The notes below the pieces were generated by a model. It saw only the letters and a program-made list of their open reading frames with translations, did not search any database and was not told the DNA's origin. Positions 18,753 through 28,362 of a stretch of DNA of 64,000 bases are shown here, piece by piece. The position numbers and the translations under genes are program-made. The stretch is from a bacterium. GTDB taxonomy: Bacteria > Bacteroidota > Ignavibacteria > Ignavibacteriales > Ignavibacteriaceae. Location of the stretch: positions 868,001 through 932,000 of the forward strand of contig JADJWC010000001.1 in assembly GCA_016716565.1 (NCBI GenBank). Direction: 5' to 3'. Numbering within the stretch: the first letter of the stretch is position 1; every line of letters starts with the position of its first letter.

Positions 18753-21700
18753 ATGAACAGGAACAAAGTAACAATTGATGGAAACGAAGCCGCTGCGTAT
18801 ACAGCTTTTCATACAAATGAAGTAATAGCAATTTACCCGATTACACCTTCATCAAATATGGGTGAGCATTGTGATGATTGGGCAGCGGTTGGTAAGAAAA
18901 ATATATGGGGAATAGTACCTTCAGTAAGTGAACTTCAGAGTGAAGGTGGTGCGTCAGGAAGCGTACACGGTGCCTTACAGAGTGGTGCATTAACAACAAC
19001 CTTTACAGCTTCGCAGGGATTGCTGTTGATGATTCCAAATATGTACAAAATTGCAGGTGAATTAACTTCAACGGTATTTCATGTATCTGCAAGAACTGTT
19101 GCAGCGCATGCACTCTCGATATTCGGCGATCACAGCGATGTGATGGCAACAAGACAAACAGGTTTTGCACTTCTGTCTTCAAATAATCCGCAGGAAGTGA
19201 TGGACTTTGCTTTAATTGCACAGGCTGCAACACTTAATGCACGTATTCCTTTCCTCCATTTCTTTGATGGTTTCCGTACGTCGCACGAAGTTATGAAGAT
19301 TGAACAGCTTACTACAGATGATATGCATGCAATGATTGATGATGAACTCATAATTGCCCACAGGAAGAGAGCACTCACTCCAGATAATCCGGTACTCAGA
19401 GGAACTGCGCAGAATCCAGATGTATTTTTCCAGGCGAGAGAAACTGTAAATCCATTCTACGTTGCTTGTCCTGATCAGGTTCAAAAGCAGATGGATAAAT
19501 TTGCTAAGCTTGTCGGCAGACAGTATCATTTGTTTGATTATGTCGGTGCGAAAGATGCAGAAAGAATAATTGTAATGATGGGTTCCGGTGCTGATGCTGC
19601 AGAGGAAACAGTAAAGTATCTGAATGAACATGGAGAAAAGGTTGGTTTGATAAAAGTACGATTATACAGACCTTTCTCAATTGATCATTTTATTAATTCC
19701 TTGCCAAAAACTGTAAAAGCAATTTCAGTATTGGATAGAACAAAAGAACCCGGCGCTTCAGGTGAACCTCTTTACCTTGATATTGTTAATGCTATTTCCG
19801 AAAAATATTTGGCAGGCGAACTGAATTTCAATTATCCAAAAATTGTTGGAGGAAGATATGGTCTTTCCTCAAAAGAGTTCACCCCTGCAATGATTAAAGC
19901 TGTATTTGATAATCTCAAATCAGATAAACCTAAAAACCACTTTACTGTTGGCATCAAAGAAGACGTAACAAACTCAAGTCTTGATTTTGATCCGAACTTT
20001 TCAGTTGAGGCAAAAGAAACTTTCCGGGGAAAATTTTATGGATTAGGTGCTGATGGAACAGTTGGAGCTAACAAAAACTCAATAAAAATTATTGGAGAAG
20101 GAACAGATTATTTTGCTCAGGGTTATTTTGTTTACGATTCAAAGAAATCCGGCTCGATGACTATCTCACATTTACGATTTGGTCCAAAGGAAATCAAATC
20201 AACCTATCTCATTAATAAAGCAAACTTCATTGCCTGTCATCAGCAGGTATTTCTTGAGAAGCTAGATATGCTGAGAGAAGCAATGGAAGGTTCGACATTT
20301 TTATTGAACACCAAAGTATCGAAAGAGCATGTTTGGGATTCGTTGCCGGAAAAAGTACAGAAAGATCTTATCCAGAGAAAAATGAAGTTCTTCATCATCG
20401 ATGCTTATAAAGTTGCCGATGAAACCGGAATGGGAGTAAGAATTAATACCATTATGCAGACCTGCTTCTTTGCAATCTCAAACATCTTTCCAAAAGATGA
20501 AGCAATTAAGTTGATTAAAGATTCAATTAAGAAAACTTACGGTGCAAAAGGCGACAAGATAGTTCAAATGAATTTTGATGCTGTCGATAAAACACTAGCA
20601 AATCTATTTGAGGTTTCTGTTCCTGATAAAGTTACGAGCAAAATAAAGATTCAGCCTCCTGTCAGCGAAAACGCTCCTCAATTTGTAAAAGATGTAACTG
20701 CAAAGATTATCGGATTTGAAGGTGATGATATACCGGTAAGTAAATTTCCTGTCGACGGAACATTTCCACTTTCAACTACAAAATGGGAAAAAAGAAACAT
20801 CGCACTGGAAGTTCCTGTTTGGGATACTGAAGTGTGCATTCAATGTAACAAATGCGTTATTGTTTGTCCGCATGCTACAATCCGTGCAAAAGTTTTCGAT
20901 GAACAGTATATTAAAAATGCGCCGCCGACATTTAAGTACACAAAATTCAAATCAAAAGATTACGGCGACAATATGTACTATTCTCTGCAGGTAGCTGTTG
21001 AAGATTGTACCGGCTGCGAACTTTGTGTGGATGTTTGTCCTGCAAAGAACAAAAAGGAAACTCGCCTTAAAGCAATCAATATGGCAGAGCAGATTCCGCT
21101 TCGTGAACAGGAAAGAGTTAACTGGGATTATTTCCTCTCGATTCCGGATATTGACAGAAAGAAAATCAATGTTACGAAAGTAAAAGATTCACAATTTCTT
21201 GAACCATTGTTTGAATTTTCTGGCGCTTGTTCAGGATGCGGTGAAACTCCATATGTTAAACTTGTAAGCCAGCTTTTTGTTGATAGAACCCTTATAGCAA
21301 ATGCAACAGGATGTTCATCAATTTACGGCGGTAATTTACCAACTACTCCATGGGCAGCTAATCACGAAGGAAGAGGGCCTGCCTGGTCAAACTCGCTTTT
21401 TGAGGACAATGCTGAGTTTGGGTTTGGATTCAGATTAGCAATTGACAAACACAAGGCACAGGCAAAAACGATCCTCTCAAAATATGCCAATGACTTAGGT
21501 GGTGATCTCGTTAATGAAATTATTAATTCAAACCAAAAAGATGAAGCTGAAATTTATGAACAGCGGGAAAGAGTCAAGATTCTGAAAAAGAAACTTGACG
21601 ATATGATCAAAACCGGTTCGAATGGAAAGACAAATGATCTGAAACATCTTCTGAGCCTTGCAGATTATTTAGTTAAAAAATCAGTATGGATAATGGGCGG

Positions 21701-22358
21701 CGATGGATGGGCTTACGATATCGGATACGGTGGACTGGATCACGTTCTCGCATCAGGAAAGAATGTTAACATTTTAGTACTCGATACTGAAGTTTATTCA
21801 AACACTGGAGGACAATGTTCGAAGGCAACACAACGTGGCGCCGTTGCTAAATTTGCAGCTGCCGGTAAACCTGCTGCTAAAAAAGATCTTGGCTTGATGG
21901 CGATGACTTATGGAAATGTTTATGTAGCGAAAGTTGCAATGGGTGCAAACGATCAGCATACTTTAAGAGCATTCCTTGAAGCAGAAGCATACGACGGTCC
22001 TTCGATCATTATCGCTTACAGTCATTGTATAGCTCACGGAATTAACATGGGAAAGGGAATGCAGAATCAAAAAGCTGCTGTTGACTCCGGTTACTGGCAT
22101 CTATACAGATATCATCCTGATCTAGCAAAAGAAGGTAAGAATCCATTCAAGCTTGATTCAAAGGATCCAAAGATTCCGGTTAAAGATTTTACCTACATGG
22201 AAACCAGATTTAAGATGCTCACAAAATCTCATCCAAAGATTGCTGAGCAATTAATGAAAGAAGCACAGGAAGACGTAACTAACAAGTGGAAAGAGTACGT
22301 AAGATTGGCTTCCTGGGATCCGGGAAATGGTAAAGCTGAACAACAGAAAACAGATTGA
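18753..22358 (+). CDS. nifJ: Pyruvate:ferredoxin (flavodoxin) oxidoreductase
   Basis: A single-chain PFOR of 1201 residues. It interconverts pyruvate, CoA and oxidised ferredoxin with acetyl-CoA, CO2 and reduced ferredoxin in central anaerobic metabolism. Domain order is complete: N-terminal domain with IAIYPITPSSNMGE, the gamma domain near residues 410-660, two ferredoxin-type 4Fe-4S motifs (CIQCNKCVIVCP and CTGCELCVDVCP), then the TPP domain with a proximal-cluster motif (CSGCGETPYVKL), GGDGWAYDIGYGGLDH and EVYSNTGGQCSKAT. The start at ATG 18753, not 18696, gives MNRNKVTIDGNEAA, the usual PFOR beginning, with GGAAAAG before it. A flavoprotein gene follows after 23 bases and is probably co-transcribed. 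Confidence 0.97.
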   Translation: MNRNKVTIDGNEAAAYTAFHTNEVIAIYPITPSSNMGEHCDDWAAVGKKNIWGIVPSVSELQSEGGASGSVHGALQSGALTTTFTASQGLLLMIPNMYKIAGELTSTVFHVSARTVAAHALSIFGDHSDVMATRQTGFALLSSNNPQEVMDFALIAQAATLNARIPFLHFFDGFRTSHEVMKIEQLTTDDMHAMIDDELIIAHRKRALTPDNPVLRGTAQNPDVFFQARETVNPFYVACPDQVQKQMDKFAKLVGRQYHLFDYVGAKDAERIIVMMGSGADAAEETVKYLNEHGEKVGLIKVRLYRPFSIDHFINSLPKTVKAISVLDRTKEPGASGEPLYLDIVNAISEKYLAGELNFNYPKIVGGRYGLSSKEFTPAMIKAVFDNLKSDKPKNHFTVGIKEDVTNSSLDFDPNFSVEAKETFRGKFYGLGADGTVGANKNSIKIIGEGTDYFAQGYFVYDSKKSGSMTISHLRFGPKEIKSTYLINKANFIACHQQVFLEKLDMLREAMEGSTFLLNTKVSKEHVWDSLPEKVQKDLIQRKMKFFIIDAYKVADETGMGVRINTIMQTCFFAISNIFPKDEAIKLIKDSIKKTYGAKGDKIVQMNFDAVDKTLANLFEVSVPDKVTSKIKIQPPVSENAPQFVKDVTAKIIGFEGDDIPVSKFPVDGTFPLSTTKWEKRNIALEVPVWDTEVCIQCNKCVIVCPHATIRAKVFDEQYIKNAPPTFKYTKFKSKDYGDNMYYSLQVAVEDCTGCELCVDVCPAKNKKETRLKAINMAEQIPLREQERVNWDYFLSIPDIDRKKINVTKVKDSQFLEPLFEFSGACSGCGETPYVKLVSQLFVDRTLIANATGCSSIYGGNLPTTPWAANHEGRGPAWSNSLFEDNAEFGFGFRLAIDKHKAQAKTILSKYANDLGGDLVNEIINSNQKDEAEIYEQRERVKILKKKLDDMIKTGSNGKTNDLKHLLSLADYLVKKSVWIMGGDGWAYDIGYGGLDHVLASGKNVNILVLDTEVYSNTGGQCSKATQRGAVAKFAAAGKPAAKKDLGLMAMTYGNVYVAKVAMGANDQHTLRAFLEAEAYDGPSIIIAYSHCIAHGINMGKGMQNQKAAVDSGYWHLYRYHPDLAKEGKNPFKLDSKDPKIPVKDFTYMETRFKMLTKSHPKIAEQLMKEAQEDVTNKWKEYVRLASWDPGNGKAEQQKTD

Positions 22359-22381
22359 AACTATAAACCAAAGGTCTAATA

Positions 22382-23371
22382 ATGAATTTATCAACAACAT
22401 ATTTAGGATTAAAACTTAAATCACCGATTGTTCCTTCTGCAGGTCCATTGTCCCAGGAGATATCAAACATAAAACAGATGGAAGATGCGGGTGCTGGAGC
22501 TGTTGTTCTTTATTCTCTATTTGAAGAACAGCTTGAGCATGAATCATTAGAGCTTTACCATCACACGGAAGTTTCGGGCGAAAGTTTTGCTGAGGCGACA
22601 AGTTATTTTCCTGAACCGTTTGATTATAAGATGGGTCCCGAGGAATATCTGAATCATATCAGGAAAGCAAAAGAAGCTGTCGAGATTCCAATCATAGCAA
22701 GTTTAAATGGAAAATCTCTCGGCGGATGGATCGATTATGCAAAACAAATTGAACAGGCCGGAGCTGATGGTCTTGAGCTGAACATTTATTTTCTTGCTAC
22801 AGATCTAGATCAGAAAAGTGAAGAGCTCGAAAAGAAATATGTTCATATTGTTAAAAGAGTAAAATCGGAAATTAAAATACCAATTGCAGTAAAGATGCAT
22901 CCTTTCTTTAGCTCAGTGTCTCATATGGCAAAAGAGTTAAGCAATGCAGGTGCAGATGGATTAGTTCTGTTTAACAGGTTTTATCAGCCGGATATAAATC
23001 TTGAAACTCTTGAAGTAGAACCAAATGTAATATTGAGTACGCCATTTGCAATGCGACTGCCTTTAAGGTGGATTGCAATCCTTTACGGAAGAACAAATGC
23101 TGACCTCGCTGCAACAAGCGGTATATACACTGCAGAAGATGTAATCAAAATGATTATGGCTGGTGCAAAAGTAACCCAGATGCTTTCCTGCTTATTAAAG
23201 TTTGGGATCGGGCACATTGCCGATGTTACTTCCAAAATGAAAATGTGGATGGAAGAAAAAGAATATGAATCCGTTGACCAGATGCGCGGAAGTATGAGCT
23301 ATCTGAATGTTGATGACCCGGCAAAGTTTGAACGTGCAAATTATATGAAGGTTTTACACTCTTATAAATAA
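22382..23371 (+). CDS. Dihydroorotate dehydrogenase-like FMN protein linked to PFOR
   Basis: A 329-residue TIM-barrel flavoprotein of the dihydroorotate-dehydrogenase family (starts TTYLGLKLKSPIVPSAGPLS; IASLNGKSLGGWIDYA; ADGLELNIYF; AVKMHPFF; ADGLVLFNRFYQPD). The motif NPF.S..N of true PyrD proteins is altered, and this group is often placed beside pyruvate:ferredoxin oxidoreductase, so another substrate is likely. It follows nifJ by 23 bases and a terminator lies after it, forming a two-gene operon. A role in passing electrons near PFOR is a possibility drawn from position; the reaction is unknown. Confidence 0.8.
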   Translation: MNLSTTYLGLKLKSPIVPSAGPLSQEISNIKQMEDAGAGAVVLYSLFEEQLEHESLELYHHTEVSGESFAEATSYFPEPFDYKMGPEEYLNHIRKAKEAVEIPIIASLNGKSLGGWIDYAKQIEQAGADGLELNIYFLATDLDQKSEELEKKYVHIVKRVKSEIKIPIAVKMHPFFSSVSHMAKELSNAGADGLVLFNRFYQPDINLETLEVEPNVILSTPFAMRLPLRWIAILYGRTNADLAATSGIYTAEDVIKMIMAGAKVTQMLSCLLKFGIGHIADVTSKMKMWMEEKEYESVDQMRGSMSYLNVDDPAKFERANYMKVLHSYK

Positions 23372-23386
23372 CTTCATAGCCTCCTT

Positions 23387-23456
23387 ACCATTGCGGGCAA
23401 ATAGCTGTCCTCTGATTACTGTCCTGTTAATTTTTGTCCGCAGTGGTTTTTTGTTT
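23387..23456 (+). terminator. Terminator-like long hairpin after the PFOR operon
   Basis: ACCATTGCGGGCAAA (23387-23401) and TTTGTCCGCAGTGGT (23433-23447) can form a 15-bp stem with two G-U pairs and a 31-base loop, followed by TTTTTGTTT. Position and T-run support a rho-independent terminator despite the long loop. Confidence 0.55.
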
Positions 23457-23539
23457 CACATCACAACCAATATTTCTATTATTCACCATTTGAACCAATA
23501 AGCCTATTTTAATGTTTATTCAATAAATTATTAGGCAAA

Positions 23540-24685
23540 ATGGCTTTATTCTTCACAATATTCTTTACGATTTACACCGCCCTTAATTATTACATTTTTA
23601 TAAGGGGCTGGCAGGCATTAGCATCGTACTCTTATCTGCGACCTTATTATTTGGCTGTATTTATACTGGTCGCTTACGGTTATGTATTCTCAAAGCTGCT
23701 TTACAAGTTTTTACCTCCAATAATTTATGATATCTGGCTTGGAGTTGGGGCAATCTGGTTTGCGTTTCTTGTTTATTTCATACTTACATTATTATTCATC
23801 GATCTTGTGAGGTTGCTCGATTCCTGGTTTCATTTTCTTCCGGCATCTATTCAGAATAATTATGAGCAGACGAAAAAGACTACAGCCCTGGTAGTTATTG
23901 CTGTAGTCGGTTTGATTGTATTTCTCGGAAACTTGAATAAGAGAGATATCACAGTCAAAACTCTCGAATTGCAATTTCCAAAAGGTGATGGAAAATTATC
24001 AGAGATCAACATTGTTGCTGCTTCTGATTTGCACCTTTCTCCGATTGATGGCGAAAGATTATTATCGAAAATAATTGATAAAATGAATTCACTTAATCCT
24101 GATATTGTTCTTTTAGCAGGAGATATTGTTGATGACAAAGCTGAAATACTTGACCAAAGAAAAATTGGTGAATCATTCCGGAGATTAAATCCGAAGTATG
24201 GTGTTTACAATATAAATGGCAATCATGAGTTTATTAATGAAGTGGAAGCATCAGTAGAATATGCAGAGCATCTCGGAATAAAAGTTCTTCGTGATGAATA
24301 TGTTCTGGTTGACAGCAGCTTTTATATTATCGGAAGGGAAGATGTTGTGATGAAACAATTCACGGGTAAGGAAAGAAAGTCACTTGAACAGATAATGCGC
24401 ACTATTAATTTTGCTTATCCCAAAATTCTTTTAGATCATACACCTGTTAAACTAGAGCAAGCTGAAAAGATCGGAATTGATTTACAGCTTTCAGGTCACA
24501 CACATCACGGACAAATCTGGCCGCTTAACATTATCACAAATATGATTTATGAAGTTAGCTGGGGTTATAAGAAAAAAGGAAATACCCATTATTATGTTAC
24601 ATCAGGTGCAGGAACGTGGGGACCACCGGTTCGTACTGGAAGCAAGTCTGAGATTGTGAATATTAAAGTAAAATTCGAAAAATAA
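23540..24685 (+). CDS. Membrane-anchored metallophosphoesterase (YkuE/YaeI-like)
   Basis: A 381-residue protein with about five N-terminal membrane helices (residues 1-145), then a calcineurin-like phosphoesterase domain (about 160-375). The metal-binding motifs are all present: ASDLHLSPIDGERL, LAGDIVDD, INGNHE and SGHTHHGQIWP. This layout matches the YkuE/YaeI group, whose known members act on lipids such as UDP-diacylglucosamine or phospholipids; the substrate here is not known. It is flanked by a likely terminator upstream and the CGCAAAG inverted repeat downstream, so it is probably a single-gene unit. Confidence 0.9.
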   Translation: MALFFTIFFTIYTALNYYIFIRGWQALASYSYLRPYYLAVFILVAYGYVFSKLLYKFLPPIIYDIWLGVGAIWFAFLVYFILTLLFIDLVRLLDSWFHFLPASIQNNYEQTKKTTALVVIAVVGLIVFLGNLNKRDITVKTLELQFPKGDGKLSEINIVAASDLHLSPIDGERLLSKIIDKMNSLNPDIVLLAGDIVDDKAEILDQRKIGESFRRLNPKYGVYNINGNHEFINEVEASVEYAEHLGIKVLRDEYVLVDSSFYIIGREDVVMKQFTGKERKSLEQIMRTINFAYPKILLDHTPVKLEQAEKIGIDLQLSGHTHHGQIWPLNIITNMIYEVSWGYKKKGNTHYYVTSGAGTWGPPVRTGSKSEIVNIKVKFEK

Positions 24686-24691
24686 CTTAGC

Positions 24692-24738
24692 GTCTTTGCG
24701 ACTTAGCGCGAAACGATATCACGCAAAGCCGCAAAGAC
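24692..24738. repeat. CTTTGCG/CGCAAAG inverted repeat between convergent genes
   Basis: Outer arms GTCTTTGCG (24692-24700) and CGCAAAGAC (24730-24738) are perfect, and the next bases CTTAGCG and CGCAAAG continue with one mismatch, giving a near-perfect 17-bp hairpin. It lies between the convergent stops at 24685 and 24748. The CGCAAAG words look like a dispersed repeat family known from other bacterial genomes; here it may also act as a bidirectional terminator. Confidence 0.6.
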
Positions 24739-24747
24739 ATCCAAGAG

Positions 24748-25629
24748 TTAAAATGTAAACGTCACACCAAACTTAAAGTTATCCATTGCAATTGGCGGTG
24801 CACTTGGGAAAGGCCAGTTCATTTTTTCCTGTCTTAATTCATATAAACCATATCCCAAAGCACTCTTTAATACAAAGAATACAATTGGTCCAGCAGATGG
24901 AGATGACTTAAATATTTCTTTTATAAACACATCGAGCACACCGTTGGCTGCAGCTTCTATGACCGCACTTCCTGCCCATTTCCAGAACAAATGTCGTTCA
25001 AACACAATTGATCTTTCATACCCGGCATCGATAGAGATTAGATCTGTTGCCTGGATACGAATTCCTGATTCAATGCTGGAGCCAAAACGAAATGATTCAT
25101 CGTAGAGTTCTTTTATCCTTTCGTCATTCGGACTGAGTGTATCATCAGAAAAGTCGAGATTTGTCCATGTTAATGAGGAAGTGTAATATGGGCTTATCGA
25201 AGAAGATTCTCCAAGTCTGTAACCGTAACCGTCTGACCAACCTGCACCAAACTGCCAGTTACTTGTTACAATTGCAGAATCATTATCGGTACCGCCTGCA
25301 AGATCGGTTGTATTGCGGTTCAGAAATAAATAATTGAATGAATTCTTATTGATGTAATCTGCATACTTTGAAATTTTACTGTGAGTGTAACCAAGCTTTA
25401 ATTCAATAAGACTGTTATCTGCGAACGGTGCATCGACATCTGTCCGCGAAATATCAGATAAGCCATAGTTTAATGAAATTGCCGGTCTCTTATTATGCCA
25501 GTCTGTCCACTCATCGAACTCATCCCATTCCCATTTCCATGTTTCCTCGGTTTCCGTTGAATCCTGTGCAAAGAGTGGTAATGCAAAAAGAACAATTAGA
25601 TAAAATACTGTAGTGCTTAGAAGTTTCAT
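24748..25629 (-). CDS. Predicted outer-membrane protein of unknown family
   Basis: A 293-residue exported protein: signal sequence ending near PLFAQ, then an acidic, Trp-rich segment (WKWEWDEFDEWTDW, residues 31-44), then alternating beta strands typical of an outer-membrane barrel, ending FKFGVTFTF with a C-terminal Phe. A hydrophobic patch near SAGPIVFFVLKSALGYGL is unusual for a barrel and may be a plug or loop. I do not recognise a family. It lies 117 bases downstream of the CHASE2 activator gene on the same strand and may be regulated by it; this is only positional. Confidence 0.68.
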   Translation of the reverse strand: MKLLSTTVFYLIVLFALPLFAQDSTETEETWKWEWDEFDEWTDWHNKRPAISLNYGLSDISRTDVDAPFADNSLIELKLGYTHSKISKYADYINKNSFNYLFLNRNTTDLAGGTDNDSAIVTSNWQFGAGWSDGYGYRLGESSSISPYYTSSLTWTNLDFSDDTLSPNDERIKELYDESFRFGSSIESGIRIQATDLISIDAGYERSIVFERHLFWKWAGSAVIEAAANGVLDVFIKEIFKSSPSAGPIVFFVLKSALGYGLYELRQEKMNWPFPSAPPIAMDNFKFGVTFTF

Positions 25630-25746
25630 TGCTGCTCCGAAATTTGTTTATAATCTATGCTCAAAAATAATTGATGTATCGAACTCTTCTAAAATAAATT
25701 AAATGAACGGCTTAATATTTAGACAAAGTTCCTGCTGAAAGGTTAC

Positions 25747-28197
25747 TCAAAGCTTATGTTCAATCGTATTTTGAATGACTTTATCAAGATATGTATGAAA
25801 TTTTGATGGCAGGTTTTTATACTTTGATGTAAATTTATTCTTAACCGACTCAAAATTCTTTTCTCCAAATTTAATAACATCACTTTCAATATTATCAATG
25901 AACTTACGCAATTTGGTGCGAACTCGTTCATTTATTTCTTCATCATCGGATTCAGAAATTTTCTTAACTGCTTTATCTATATCGAACCCGCTTTCAACCA
26001 ATGATTTAAATAAAGTACCTCTGAGATTTTCTGAAATCAATGTTCTGTTAACATTGCCAAGCTCTTTGGCAGTTTCAACTATGGATGAATGAGAAAATTT
26101 TTTACTTCTTAAAGATTCAAGCACGATGTCATCAAAGTTATAACTCGATTCTTTGACAATTTCTTCAGGCAGATCTTTAAGTTGTAGCAGCTTACGATTT
26201 TCAGATTTTGCAAAAATAATCGCTCTCTTCATCACAGATTCGAGTTCTCTTACATTTCCTTTCCAGTTGTATTCGTTCAGCGCCTGTAATGCAGATATTG
26301 AAATATGCATTCCTTCCGCTTCAGCATCGATAAAACTTTTTGCTAATGCATTAATATCTTCTTTACGTTCTTTTAAAGGAGGAAGTTCAATGTTTATAAC
26401 GTTCAGCCTGTAATAGAGATCCTCTCGGAATTTTTTCTCTTTTACCAATTCCGAAAGATTTTTATTTGTAGCTGCAACAATTCTGACGTCAACAAATTTT
26501 GGTTTTGTTGATCCTACTTTCTCAATTTCACCGGATTGCAGTACCCGGAGTATCTTTACTTGAAAGTTTTCAGTTGTCTCACCAATTTCGTCAAGAAAAA
26601 TTGTCCCCTGATCAGCTTGTTCAAATCTACCTAGTCTGTCGGATATTGCATGTGTAAATGCACCTTTCTCGTATCCGAATAATTCACTTTCCAGCAAACT
26701 ATCAGTTAATGCAGCACAATTAACAGAAATAAAATTATTCTCGTTTCTTTTACTTGATGCATGTATTGCTTTAGCGACGAGTTCTTTACCGGTTCCGCTT
26801 TCACCGGTAATTAAAATTGTCGAATCTGTTGGTGCCGCTTTTTTTACAAGTTCAACTACCTGCGCCATTAATCGCGAAGAGTAGATCATTCCATAAAAAT
26901 TTTCAATCTTATTGCTGATTGTAATTACAGCCTCTGAACGATCATCCTCATTGCCTTTTAACTTTTTAATATCATTTTGAAGTAAATCAATTTTCTGCTG
27001 AAGCTGTGTGGATTCCTTTCCGGTTTCCCGGATTTCAGATTGAAGCCGAAGCAGCTCATTCTCTTTAAGGTTTAGTAAATTTTTAAGTGCAGTAGATTCA
27101 TCGAGAGCACCTTTTAATAACTCTTTTCCCCGGACAAAGTAAATTGCTGAATCTGCTAATATCAACGATAGGAACGGTATTACAAAAAAGGAAACCGATA
27201 TCTTATAATTCAATAATCCAGTGAGTATAAAAGATAAAATCAATAATATGGATCCGGTGATTAAATAAATGGCGATAATATTTTTTTTAGTAGAAATTCT
27301 GAAGAGAACAAAGCCCAGCATTATGATAAAAAAGACAACTATAGAGTAATTATAAAAACTTCCATCTATATCACGAGAATTCAGAATGTTATCAATGGCA
27401 AAAGCATGAAGTGCTAATCCAGGTACATCATCATCAAATGGAGTCTGAAGTGAAATTGCTATTTGTGGATCACTTATTCCGATAATAACAATTTTATCTT
27501 TGAAGAAGTTTAGTTCCTCACTTTGTTTATACACAAGTTCAGCAAATTCAAGCGAAGAGTATCTTTTTATCTTATTCCATGAAGAAACAAAATTTACAAT
27601 CAGACCATCTTTCTTTACTTCAGTGTCAGCGAGTTGCAAAGCAAAAGCTCTTTCCGTCAAGCTATAATTAATAATTCTAAGTGGAATATAATAGTCTTCT
27701 TCCTGTATAAAATTTATGTGACCTGTTGGTAATTTTTCATTCAGCAGTTTAGGACTTGGATAACTTAATGAATCAGTTATGAACTGATTGTTTCGTTCCA
27801 CTATGCTGCCCGCTAAAGAGCTTAAAACTACATTACCGGATTTTTCTATTTCTTTCAGAAGCAGATTATCATATACGGATTGTGTCACTAATCGTGAGCT
27901 GAGGAAAACCTCAAGCCCAATTTTTTTAACCTCAAGATTTGTGAGCTGATTTATCAGGAGAGCATAGTAGTTCCTTTTTATCGGCCATGGACCAATGCGT
28001 GCAATATCCTCTTCAGAAAAATGGATGATAATAATGTTCGTGTCAGGTTCTAATTGTCCTCTTGTTCGGACGAATAAACTTTCAATTTCATTGTCTATAT
28101 TTTTTCTGAGATCATAAGCAAGGAATAAGATAAGGCTTATAATGACTAGAACAGCAATTCTGATCAAGAAGGAATTTTTATCTTTGATTTGCAGCAA
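25747..28197 (-). CDS. CHASE2-domain transmembrane sigma-54-type activator
   Basis: An 816-residue regulator. Order: one membrane helix (about 12-28), an extracytoplasmic CHASE2 sensor (about 30-280), three membrane helices (about 283-355), a coiled coil (about 365-420), then an AAA+ sigma-54 interaction domain (about 435-665) with Walker A GESGTGKE, Walker B GTIFLDEIGE and the R-finger region LYYRLNVINIELPPLKERKEDI. The GAFTGA loop that contacts sigma-54 reads GAFTHA. The C-terminal 150 residues contain a possible helix-turn-helix (IVETAKELGNVNRTLISENLRG) but no clear Fis-type domain. A membrane sensor fused directly to the activator would skip a kinase step. The target genes are unknown. 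Confidence 0.9.
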   Translation of the reverse strand: MLQIKDKNSFLIRIAVLVIISLILFLAYDLRKNIDNEIESLFVRTRGQLEPDTNIIIIHFSEEDIARIGPWPIKRNYYALLINQLTNLEVKKIGLEVFLSSRLVTQSVYDNLLLKEIEKSGNVVLSSLAGSIVERNNQFITDSLSYPSPKLLNEKLPTGHINFIQEEDYYIPLRIINYSLTERAFALQLADTEVKKDGLIVNFVSSWNKIKRYSSLEFAELVYKQSEELNFFKDKIVIIGISDPQIAISLQTPFDDDVPGLALHAFAIDNILNSRDIDGSFYNYSIVVFFIIMLGFVLFRISTKKNIIAIYLITGSILLILSFILTGLLNYKISVSFFVIPFLSLILADSAIYFVRGKELLKGALDESTALKNLLNLKENELLRLQSEIRETGKESTQLQQKIDLLQNDIKKLKGNEDDRSEAVITISNKIENFYGMIYSSRLMAQVVELVKKAAPTDSTILITGESGTGKELVAKAIHASSKRNENNFISVNCAALTDSLLESELFGYEKGAFTHAISDRLGRFEQADQGTIFLDEIGETTENFQVKILRVLQSGEIEKVGSTKPKFVDVRIVAATNKNLSELVKEKKFREDLYYRLNVINIELPPLKERKEDINALAKSFIDAEAEGMHISISALQALNEYNWKGNVRELESVMKRAIIFAKSENRKLLQLKDLPEEIVKESSYNFDDIVLESLRSKKFSHSSIVETAKELGNVNRTLISENLRGTLFKSLVESGFDIDKAVKKISESDDEEINERVRTKLRKFIDNIESDVIKFGEKNFESVKNKFTSKYKNLPSKFHTYLDKVIQNTIEHKL

Positions 28198-28318
28198 TTC
28201 TTATTGTTTTAAAATTCTATGCGAAATATAAATAACTGATAATTCTTATCTGTATCAATATTACGTTTTAGATCGTAAAACATAAAATGAATTCCAATCA
28301 AAAACTTAAAAAATCAGT

Positions 28319-28327
28319 ATCTTTACA
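28319..28327 (+). promoter_or_regulatory. Possible -7 element before the 28363 lipoprotein gene
   Basis: TATCTTTAC resembles TAnnTTTG with one difference and lies 36 bases before the start codon, in the region divergent from the CHASE2 activator. The -33 element is not clear. Confidence 0.25.
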
Positions 28328-28362
28328 TCGTAGTAATTCGGATTTATAAACTTGGGAAAACA

